From assembly GCA_002699125.1 (NCBI GenBank), contig PABI01000154.1, positions 1-37,472 on the forward strand: a stretch of 37,472 nucleotides of DNA. Direction: 5' to 3'. This document shows positions 31,186 through 37,472 of the stretch, piece by piece (the first letter of the stretch is position 1; each line of letters starts with the position of its first letter). The notes under the pieces were generated by a model. The model was not told the origin of the DNA. It searched no databases and saw only the letters and a program-made list of their open reading frames with translations. The DNA is from Anaerolineaceae bacterium (GTDB lineage: Bacteria; Chloroflexota; Anaerolineae; Promineifilales; Promineifilaceae). A program made the translations under genes and the position numbers.

Positions 31186-32151
31186 ATGACCGCAAAAATG
31201 AAAGCAATCATACACACAAAATACGGCACACCATATGTCTTGCAGCTCGCAGATGTGGAAAAACCGACACCCCGGGCAGATGAGGTGCTGGTGAAAGTGG
31301 TGGCAACGGCCGTAAACCAGGCCGACAACCATCTGCTCAGCGGGATGCTGCGCTTTAGCTCCGGGCTGCTCAAACCCAAACACCCCATCCTCGGCTCTGA
31401 TATTGCCGGGCGGGTGACAGCGGTGGGCCCAAACGTGACGCAGTTTCAGGTGGGTGATGCCGTCTTTGGCGACCTGTCTGGGCAGGGTCGCGGTGGGTTT
31501 GCCGGGTACGTGGCGGTGCCGGAAACGGCCGTGGCCGCCAAACCGGCCAACATTACTTTTGCCCAGGCAGCGGCCGTGCCGATGACGGCCGTTACCGCCC
31601 TGCAAGGCTTACGCGATAAAGGACAAATTCAGGCCGGGCAAAAGGTGTTGATTAACGGTGCCTCTGGCGGCGTGGGCACGTTTGCCGTGCAGATTGCTAA
31701 AGCGTTGGGTGCGGAGGCTACGGCCGTTGTCAGCACCCAAAAAATGAACATGGCCCGTTCGCTTGGGGCCGACCACGTCATCGATTACACACAGGAAGAT
31801 TTTAGCCAAAACGGCCAGCAGTATGATCTCATTTTTGACACCGTGGGCAATCGCTCGGTTGCTGAGTATCGGCGGGCGTTGACTCCCCAAGGGGTTTTTG
31901 TGACCAGTGCTTTCCTCATGGGACTTGTACTCCAGAAGCCGTGGCGGGCAATCACCGGCGGGCAGAAGATGAGCAACATGATGGCCAGACCTAACAAAGC
32001 GGACCTACTATTTTTGGCAGAGATGCTAAAAGCGGGGCAAATTACCCCCGTCATCGACACATGCTATCCGCTGAGTGAGGCGGCTCACGCACTGCGCTAT
32101 CTTGGCGAAGGGCACGCCAAAGGCAAAGTAATCATCATGATGCCAGAGTGA
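31186..32151 (+). CDS. Zinc-free MDR oxidoreductase (quinone-reductase-like) 2
   Basis: 321 residues from the ATG at 31186 with AAGGAG nine bases upstream. The GroES-like domain (MKAIIHTKYGTPYVLQLADVEKPTPRADEVLVKVVATAVN) and the Rossmann loop NGASGGVG at 157-164 are clear; no structural-zinc cysteines. Like the copy at 19749, it belongs to the NAD(P)H:quinone-reductase branch. It is followed by the convergent PBP gene. Confidence 0.93.
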   Translation: MTAKMKAIIHTKYGTPYVLQLADVEKPTPRADEVLVKVVATAVNQADNHLLSGMLRFSSGLLKPKHPILGSDIAGRVTAVGPNVTQFQVGDAVFGDLSGQGRGGFAGYVAVPETAVAAKPANITFAQAAAVPMTAVTALQGLRDKGQIQAGQKVLINGASGGVGTFAVQIAKALGAEATAVVSTQKMNMARSLGADHVIDYTQEDFSQNGQQYDLIFDTVGNRSVAEYRRALTPQGVFVTSAFLMGLVLQKPWRAITGGQKMSNMMARPNKADLLFLAEMLKAGQITPVIDTCYPLSEAAHALRYLGEGHAKGKVIIMMPE

Positions 32152-32210
32152 TGCGTGACACATAAGATTGGTTCAATCTCGAAGATTGAACCAATCTCTG
32201 CCAGTCAGTA

Positions 32211-34397
32211 CTAACCTTGCCAAGGGAACGGTGTGACCGGCGTAATGTCGTAGTACAGCTCCACAATGCGGCGGAAGAGTGGGGCGGAAACGGCCGAACC
32301 TTCGCCCCCGTGTTCCAAAATCACAGCAATGGCAATTTCCGGCTGGTTGGCGGGGGCGTAGCCCACAAACCAGGCGTGTGAATTGCCCGGTGGCGCCTCA
32401 GCCGTGCCCGTTTTGCCCGCTATCTGGATAGGCAATCCCACAAATTGATGGGTCGCCGTGCCGTTTGAATCATTGGCCACCTTCCACAAGCTTTCCTGCA
32501 AAATAGCTAAATCCTGTGGCGAGAGCGGCAGTTCGCCGTTGGCCTGCACCGGGAACGGTTCCTCAGGTGCGCCACCGCCGGCACCGATGCGGTCGATGAG
32601 CGTGGGGCGATTGAGCGTGCCGCCGTTGGCGATGGCGGCAATGATGTTGGCCATTTGCAGCGGCGTTACCTGCACATCCCCCTGGCCAATGCCCATGTTA
32701 ACGGCGTCACCCCGCACCCAGCCTTCGCCGCGTGTCGCCAGTTTCCATTCGGGGCTGGGCACCGTGCCGCCGGCCTCGGCTACACCAACAATGCCGGTTG
32801 GCTGACCCAGACCGAACTGGAGCGCAATATTCGGGAAAAAGTTGGGGTCCATCGCGTCCATCTCAAAAGCCGCGTCGTAAAAGCAGGAGTTGCAGGAGAC
32901 CACAACCGCCTGTTTCAGGGTGATCGTACCGTGCCCGCCTTCGCGCCAATCGACCTTGACGAAGTTGTCGCCCAGCCGCCGCCAGGTGCCGGTGCTGGTG
33001 TAAAAGGTGTCTGGCGTGTACAGACCGCTGTTGATGGCGGCGGTGTAGGTGACAATCTTGAAGGTGGAACCGGCGGGATAAACGCCCTGCGTAGGCCGGT
33101 TTAACAGCGGCCGATCCGGGTCGTTAAACGCCGCCCCCAGGGCCACGGCCGAATCCTGGGCAAACGGATCAAAAATGCGCGGATCGTAGTTGGGGTAGCT
33201 GGCCATCGCCAACACTTTGCCGCTGTTGACGTCCAGCACCACGGCCGCACCGGCCCGCAAACCTAAAGATTGCGTTGCTTCGGCCAGGGCTTGCTCAACG
33301 GCCGTTTGAAACTCCAAATCCAGCGTGGTGTAAATGCTGCGCGCCTGCTTCGGCTCCTGTTCCTGCACCGTGGTGATGTAATCGCCGTTAGGACCGACCA
33401 CCGTTAGCGTGCCGCCGCGCTCGCCGTTGAGATAATCTTCGCCCCAGCGCTCCAGCCCGGCCAGACCCACAATTTCATCCCCGGCAAAACTTTCTGCCTG
33501 GTATTCGGCCAACTCCTCGGCGGGTATGTAGCCGGTGTAGCCGATAAGATGCGGCGCTGCGCCCGAATCGGAGAAGAGGCGGGCCAGGCGTGGTTTGGGC
33601 TCGGCCAACCCCTTGCCAATAAATGGCTGGATCGACGGCCCGTACTGCTGCATCGTTGCTTCGGTTACGTCGCCGATGGGCCAATACCAGTCCGGCAGGG
33701 CGGGGGCGTAAATTTCTTTGATTTCCTCTGGCGAGAGGTTGAGCATCGGGCTGAGGGCGTTTAACATGGCCGGTTCATCTTCAATCTGGCCGGGGATGAC
33801 GCCCAACGTGAGAATGGTGCCCTGGTAAGCCAGCGCCTTGCCGTTCACATCGTAGATGTTGGCCCGGGCGGGAATGCGCTGCTGCATGACGAGGGTATTG
33901 CCACCGGCCAGCTCGGGCAAAATCAACCCCTCATCCCAGACGATGCCCCAACGGCCGTTTTCAAAAGCCAGCGGCACGGTGTATTCACGAACAATGGTGC
34001 CCACTGCGGCCGTTTGCCACGTCACGCGCACCTGCATTTGCGCCGTGTTGCCGTCTTGCAGCGTGCCCAACGCCTGGGTAAAAATCTCTGTGACGGTGGC
34101 CGTTTCCATTGCCTCTTCATACCGGGTGACAAAAGAAATGCTGTCCACCAATGCCTGGCTGCTGGGGGTAAGCAAACTGTACATGCCCAAAAAATCGTTT
34201 AATTCCCAGGCGCGGTAAAACGCCAGGGCAATACCGTTGGCATCTTCACTGGTTGGAATTTCCGTGGCGTGGGGGGTGTTCGTGGGCAGCGGCGTCAGCG
34301 TCACCAGTTCGCTGGAATCTTGAATGGGCGGAATGCCCTCACCGCCGCAGGCAACCAGCAAAGCAAAAAAGAGGAGAAGGAACACAAACTTTTTCAT
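32211..34397 (-). CDS. Lipoprotein class B penicillin-binding protein (D,D-transpeptidase)
   Basis: 728 residues. The N-terminus MKKFVFLLLFFALLVACGG has a lipobox with Cys17, so the protein is probably a lipoprotein on the outer face of the membrane. Residues about 50-165 form an NTF2-like domain as in MecA/PBP2a. Next come the PBP dimerisation region (to about 370) and the transpeptidase: Ser444-xx-Lys447 (STFK), Ser501-Cys-Asn503 (SCN), and Lys662-Thr-Gly. All catalytic motifs are intact. It cross-links peptidoglycan. A MecA-type N-terminal domain with a lipid anchor instead of the usual TM helix is uncommon. The gene stands alone, convergent with the MDR gene. Confidence 0.95.
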   Translation of the reverse strand: MKKFVFLLLFFALLVACGGEGIPPIQDSSELVTLTPLPTNTPHATEIPTSEDANGIALAFYRAWELNDFLGMYSLLTPSSQALVDSISFVTRYEEAMETATVTEIFTQALGTLQDGNTAQMQVRVTWQTAAVGTIVREYTVPLAFENGRWGIVWDEGLILPELAGGNTLVMQQRIPARANIYDVNGKALAYQGTILTLGVIPGQIEDEPAMLNALSPMLNLSPEEIKEIYAPALPDWYWPIGDVTEATMQQYGPSIQPFIGKGLAEPKPRLARLFSDSGAAPHLIGYTGYIPAEELAEYQAESFAGDEIVGLAGLERWGEDYLNGERGGTLTVVGPNGDYITTVQEQEPKQARSIYTTLDLEFQTAVEQALAEATQSLGLRAGAAVVLDVNSGKVLAMASYPNYDPRIFDPFAQDSAVALGAAFNDPDRPLLNRPTQGVYPAGSTFKIVTYTAAINSGLYTPDTFYTSTGTWRRLGDNFVKVDWREGGHGTITLKQAVVVSCNSCFYDAAFEMDAMDPNFFPNIALQFGLGQPTGIVGVAEAGGTVPSPEWKLATRGEGWVRGDAVNMGIGQGDVQVTPLQMANIIAAIANGGTLNRPTLIDRIGAGGGAPEEPFPVQANGELPLSPQDLAILQESLWKVANDSNGTATHQFVGLPIQIAGKTGTAEAPPGNSHAWFVGYAPANQPEIAIAVILEHGGEGSAVSAPLFRRIVELYYDITPVTPFPWQG

Positions 34398-34494
34398 AGA
34401 TGGGCTGGATTATAGCGGAGTGTGGGCCAGACAAAAATGTTTGCCACGATTTCACCCCTGGTTTTAATTGTCTCATCAGGTTTAAGATTTTCCG

Positions 34495-34557
34495 GTAGAT
34501 TTTCTCGCATGATGTAAGTCATGATGAAAATCATGTGGGTTTGATGCGGGAATCTAC
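34495..34557. other. Structured intergenic element (nested hairpin)
   Basis: A long stem pairs 34495-34510 (GTAGATTTTCTCGCAT) with 34544-34557 (ATGCGGGAATCTAC), with a two-base bulge and one G-U. Inside it CATGAT-GAAA-ATCATG (34520-34535) forms a GAAA-capped hairpin. It lies 89 bp before the small membrane gene. It may be an mRNA leader structure, a small RNA, or a cis element. Confidence 0.5.
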
Positions 34558-34645
34558 TTTTGAACAGGGCACATTTTCAGTAAGCTGTAAGCGTGTATAG
34601 ACCGTGTTTGTGATGGCAAACCGCCTGGTTTGCAGGAGGCGAATG

Positions 34646-35041
34646 ATGAAGGTCAAGTACGCTTTAATCTTTGATGCGCTGGTTTTGTTGGTTGTGGCCG
34701 TCGGCTGCTTTTTCGATATGACGTGGGTTCATAACATGCTGGGCATTTATCATGCTCAGGATACTGTCTTTTTCTGCCAGCTTTTGGGTGCGGCTATCTT
34801 TGGTCTGGCGCTGCAAAATTGGCTGGTGCGCAAGGTTGAGGATTTGGAGAAGCTGCGCGTCATTTTGCTGGCCAATTTCGTGGCGCACGGCGCGGCGTTT
34901 CTCATTATCCTGGCCAATAAGCTAAATGGTTCTGGCAACGTTACAACCTGGCTGGCCATTGTGTATACGCTTTTGGCAACGCTGCTGTTTGGCTACTTTT
35001 TGGACCGGCCCCGGTTGCAGTCTCAGTCCAAACACGCCTAA
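34646..35041 (+). CDS. Small four-TM membrane protein
   Basis: 131 residues from the ATG at 34646 (34643 also possible), with AGGAGG six bases upstream. Four hydrophobic helices: about 7-25, 36-55, 65-90 and 98-118, with a basic loop after helix two. No recognised domain. The hairpin at 34495-34557 upstream may regulate it. Function unknown. Confidence 0.8.
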   Translation: MKVKYALIFDALVLLVVAVGCFFDMTWVHNMLGIYHAQDTVFFCQLLGAAIFGLALQNWLVRKVEDLEKLRVILLANFVAHGAAFLIILANKLNGSGNVTTWLAIVYTLLATLLFGYFLDRPRLQSQSKHA

Positions 35042-35078
35042 TAGGTCTAAACGGCCGTATCCTTCCTCATAAGATAAT

Positions 35079-35116
35079 ACAATGCAGATGGGCCACCTGC
35101 TTCTCATCTGCATTGT
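35079..35116. terminator. 12-bp hairpin after the small membrane gene
   Basis: ACAATGCAGATG and CATCTGCATTGT pair perfectly around 14 bases. No T run follows directly; it may still end the transcript or stabilise it. It lies about 90 bp ahead of the M20 peptidase gene. Confidence 0.5.
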
Positions 35117-35207
35117 CGCTTGTCGCTAAACTGATTCGCCTAAATTCCCCGAACGTGATAGAAAAACAAATAGAATCTCTATTGAAACATCGGTTAAGGA
35201 AGGTTGC

Positions 35208-36461
35208 ATGAACCGTACAACATTTGCTTCAATTTTGCAGGAACATTTTACGCTAAATTTGCCAGACTATTTGGCTACACTGCGGCAGATGGTGGAGATC
35301 AACAGCTTCACCGCCAATGCTGCCGGGGTGAACGAGCTGGGCCAGGTAACGGCCACGCTGTTTGCCCAATTGGGCTTTAAGGCCGAGTTTGTCCAGTCCG
35401 CCATGCCTAATTACGGAAAACATTTGGTGCTGACAAGGAACGGCCGTACCAACCAAACCATCGGCCTCGTTTCCCACCTGGATACCGTGTTCCCCGCCGA
35501 AGAAGAAATACGCAATAACTTCCACTGGCGTGAAGAGGGCGACCTCATCTATGGTCCCGGCACGGTGGACATCAAAGGCGGCACCGTACTCATCTACATG
35601 ATGCTGGATGCGCTGAGCACGCACGCCCCGGAGCAGTTCGAAGCCATTAACTGGGTCATTCTCATCGACGCTGCCGAAGAAGCTGAAGCCGAAGATTTTG
35701 GCCAACTGTGCATCGATCGGCTGGAAGGGCCAGATACGTTGGCCTGCCTTATTTTTGAAGGCGGCAGTAAGGTGGACGACACGTACCAGGTGGTGGTGGC
35801 TCGCAAAGGGATGGCCGTCTTCCAGGTAATAACAGAAGGCCGCTCTTCTCACGCGGGCAGCTTTCATCCCAACGGGGCCAACGCCGTGGTGCAGATGGCT
35901 CACACCATCTTGAAGCTGTCGGCCATGACCGATTACAGCCGGGATGTGACGGTCAACGTGGGCACGATGCGTGGTGGCGTGGTGACCAATCGCGTGCCGC
36001 ACGAAGCCGAATCATGGCTGGAGATGCGTACCTTCCGGCCAGAAGTGTATGATGAAACCGTCAACAAAATTTTGGCGCTGGATGGTGAGGCGGATGTGGT
36101 CAGCTCGGCAGACGGGTTTGCCTGCACCGTGGACGTGAACCTGTACCGCAAGACGCCGCCCTGGGCGCGCAACGAAGCGACTGACCGTCTGTTTGAACTG
36201 TGGCGCGAGGCTGGAGCCGACCTGGGCTTCACCGTGCTGCCGGAAGAGCGCGGCGGTTTGAGCGATGGCAATCATTTTTGGCAGCGTATTCCTTCGCTGG
36301 ACGGGCTGGGGCCGTCGGGCGGCAATGCCCACTGCTCGGAGCGCAGCGAGGATGGCAGCAAGGATCAGGAGTTTGCCCTGGTGAGTTCATTTGTGCCGAA
36401 AGCGACTTTGAATACCATGGCGGTATTGCGTTTAATTGGAGCGTTTAATGGGTCAGCGTAA
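35208..36461 (+). CDS. M20-family zinc metallopeptidase
   Basis: 417 residues; AAGGAAGG lies five bases before the ATG. Metal and catalytic residues are visible: His90 and Asp92 (SHLDTV), Asp121 (GPGTVDIKGG), the catalytic Glu pair near 157-158 (DAAEEAE), and His375 (GGNAHCSERS). The lid/dimerisation domain is in the middle (RSSHAGSFHPNGANAVVQMA). Family members are di-zinc carboxypeptidases or amidases of the CPG2/ArgE type. It shares a transcript with the next hydrolase, overlapping by 14 bp. Confidence 0.93.
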   Translation: MNRTTFASILQEHFTLNLPDYLATLRQMVEINSFTANAAGVNELGQVTATLFAQLGFKAEFVQSAMPNYGKHLVLTRNGRTNQTIGLVSHLDTVFPAEEEIRNNFHWREEGDLIYGPGTVDIKGGTVLIYMMLDALSTHAPEQFEAINWVILIDAAEEAEAEDFGQLCIDRLEGPDTLACLIFEGGSKVDDTYQVVVARKGMAVFQVITEGRSSHAGSFHPNGANAVVQMAHTILKLSAMTDYSRDVTVNVGTMRGGVVTNRVPHEAESWLEMRTFRPEVYDETVNKILALDGEADVVSSADGFACTVDVNLYRKTPPWARNEATDRLFELWREAGADLGFTVLPEERGGLSDGNHFWQRIPSLDGLGPSGGNAHCSERSEDGSKDQEFALVSSFVPKATLNTMAVLRLIGAFNGSA

Positions 36462-37371
36462 AGAAAAGCGAGGTGGTATGGGTACTGTTGGCTGGGTGCT
36501 GCTTGGTTTATTGGTGGTGGGGGTGGGAACGGCCGTTTTCCTGGGCAATCGTTGGGTGGGGCAAAGTGTCGATGCGCTGCTCTACCCTCGGCGTACTCAA
36601 CCCAGCCAAGCCCCGGCAGATTTTAGTCTGACGGCCGAAGACGTTCGTATTCCGGTAGATGAGATTGAGCTGACCGCCTGGTTTATTCCACCTACGGATG
36701 CTGTGAATGGGGCAACTCTGATTTACGTTCACGGCTTTGGCGGCAATCGTGCGGCGCTGCTGGAGCAGGTGGCGGCCATGCATGAAGTGGGGTACGGTGC
36801 TTTGGTGTTGGATCTGCGTAATCATGGCGAAAGCGGCGATGCTGTCTCTACCTGGGGGCCGGCCGAAGCCAGGGACGTGATTGCCGCCTACAATTATTTG
36901 CTCACCCGTTCAGAAGTTGATTCGGACCGAATTGGTCTGGTGGGCAAGTCGATGGGCGGAGCGGCCGCGGCCCTGGCGGCGGCGCAGCTCCCCGATTTGG
37001 CCGTGCTGGTGTTGGAAAGTACCTACAGCAGCTTTGAGGAAAATATGCCGAACATTCTGCCCAGCATTGCCCGCGCACCGGGATTTTTGGCACCTTATGT
37101 GTTTAACCGCATGAATTCTGTTACTGTGGAACCGCTGGATGAAACGCTTGTAGCCGATACGGTAGCAGGCTTAAACGTGCCGCTGCTGCTCATCCACGGC
37201 GAGCAAGATCGGCTGGTACCCACGGAACAGGGGCGGGCTATCTTTGCCGCCGCTAACGAGCCGAAACAGCTTTACACGGTGCCCGGTGCAGGCCACCTAA
37301 ACATTTTTACGGCCGATCCGGATACTTTCACTGAGCGGATGCGCACTTTTCTAGCGGAACATTTGCCGTAA
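36448..37371 (+). CDS. Membrane-anchored alpha/beta hydrolase
   Basis: 307 residues; the ATG lies inside the preceding stop region with GGAG ahead. Residues 13-33 are a TM anchor. The catalytic triad is Ser168 (GKSMGG), Asp254 (GEQDRL) and His283 (GAGHLN), and oxyanion loop VHGFGGN is at 94-100. It resembles the serine-aminopeptidase-S33/BEM46-type lipase-like hydrolases facing outside or inside the membrane. Overlap with the M20 peptidase implies co-expression. Substrate unknown. Confidence 0.93.
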   Translation: MGQRKEKRGGMGTVGWVLLGLLVVGVGTAVFLGNRWVGQSVDALLYPRRTQPSQAPADFSLTAEDVRIPVDEIELTAWFIPPTDAVNGATLIYVHGFGGNRAALLEQVAAMHEVGYGALVLDLRNHGESGDAVSTWGPAEARDVIAAYNYLLTRSEVDSDRIGLVGKSMGGAAAALAAAQLPDLAVLVLESTYSSFEENMPNILPSIARAPGFLAPYVFNRMNSVTVEPLDETLVADTVAGLNVPLLLIHGEQDRLVPTEQGRAIFAAANEPKQLYTVPGAGHLNIFTADPDTFTERMRTFLAEHLP

Positions 37372-37403
37372 GTTGTCGTTTTAACTTATCTTTCGACAAT
37401 AAA

Positions 37404-37472
37404 ATGGGTACTTTTCGAGATTTGATAACCGCCATATATAGGGCTATTAAGAAGGCTGGCCCAATATATGGA
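37404..37472 (+). CDS. Possible partial gene at the right edge
   Basis: A frame begins ATGGGTACTTTTCG and stays open to the window end (23 codons). No Shine-Dalgarno is seen. If real, it would continue beyond the window. Confidence 0.25.
   Translation, partial: MGTFRDLITAIYRAIKKAGPIYG

Larger units (their letters stand above)
443..36536. repeat. ACGGCCGT highly iterated palindrome, about 55 copies
   Basis: Exact copies begin at 443, 689, 1979, 3143, 3459, 3611, 5046, 6202, 6466, 6826, 7568, 8471, 8602, 9413, 9764, 9792, 10730, 10868, 11147, 11347, 11814, 12497, 13660, 13942, 14101, 14230, 15419, 15822, 16101, 17646, 20148, 20792, 21511, 21652, 22055, 22938, 23888, 24203, 24640, 25580, 25794, 27298, 27950, 28332, 28562, 29225, 31306, 31525, 31585, 31720, 33298, 33951, 35051, 35440 and 36529. 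About one would be expected by chance at this base composition. Within the Wzy/TPR gene it is read as TAV, NGR and RP in three frames, so DNA, not protein, is selected. Many copies extend to AACGGCCGTT. Confidence 0.95.

Noticed and set aside
35253..36002. 249-aa minus frame
   Set aside because: Antisense to the M20 peptidase with its intact active-site residues; no ribosome site.
1..37472. CRISPR array, tRNA, rRNA, transposase or phage genes
   Set aside because: No regularly spaced repeats, cloverleaf sequences, rRNA blocks or recombinase motifs were seen by eye.

Overview
The window looks like chromosomal DNA from a Chloroflexota bacterium, probably an Anaerolineae-type lineage. This is inferred from gene content: two large ATP-binding LuxR (LAL, MalT-like) regulators, DUF4386, DUF2306 and DUF2938 membrane proteins, an O-antigen-ligase/TPR fusion, and a small secreted protein ending in a YLP-type tail. 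GC is moderate. No rRNA, tRNA, CRISPR array, transposase or phage gene was seen. The most striking global property is the 8-bp palindrome ACGGCCGT, counted about 55 times by eye (one per ~0.7 kb, where about one copy is expected by chance). It falls in all reading frames and also in non-coding DNA, like the cyanobacterial HIP1 palindrome.

Layout. (1) 322-2856, minus: a three-gene operon with its own promoter, starting with a WXG100-type protein that carries a long glycine zipper, then a two-TM PH-like protein, then an unrecognised soluble protein. It resembles a type VII secretion effector with a candidate immunity gene. (2) 3065-6749, minus: a heterodimeric ABC exporter with one canonical and one degenerate ATP site, a clear promoter and an intrinsic-terminator hairpin in the short leader. 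(3) 6982-10180, plus: an aldo/keto reductase behind a perfect operator-like palindrome, then an MFS carrier and two overlapping SRPBCC genes. (4) 10451-14325, plus: Wzy/O-antigen ligase-TPR protein and two secreted proteins in a tight operon closed by a strong terminator. (5) 14429-15200: a Nudix protein and an ABM-type monooxygenase-like protein.

(6) 15240-24193, plus: two paralogous LAL regulators of similar length flank five genes: a polytopic membrane protein, DUF2306, an MDR oxidoreductase, an 83-aa protein and DUF2938. A cluster of four TGGGGA boxes resembling MalT boxes lies in front of the first membrane gene, and both regulators appear to be transcribed leaderless. (7) 24415-25284: AraC-GyrI fusion regulator. 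(8) 25400-28506: aldo/keto reductase with two co-transcribed microprotein genes, divergent from a MocR-type regulator. (9) 28622-32151, plus: a secreted or anchored hydrolase, then a second small-protein/DUF4386/MDR cassette parallel to the one in (6). (10) 32211-34397, minus: lipoprotein penicillin-binding transpeptidase. (11) 34646-37371, plus: a small membrane protein, an M20 peptidase overlapping a membrane-anchored alpha/beta hydrolase, and possibly the start of another gene at the edge.

Functionally the window is accessory: small-molecule redox enzymes (two AKR, two MDR), transport, and one-component regulators with adjacent targets. Intergenic spaces are rich in perfect or near-perfect palindromes of REP type. 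Start sites were chosen by Shine-Dalgarno position and family fit; many of the longest open frames begin upstream of the likely start.
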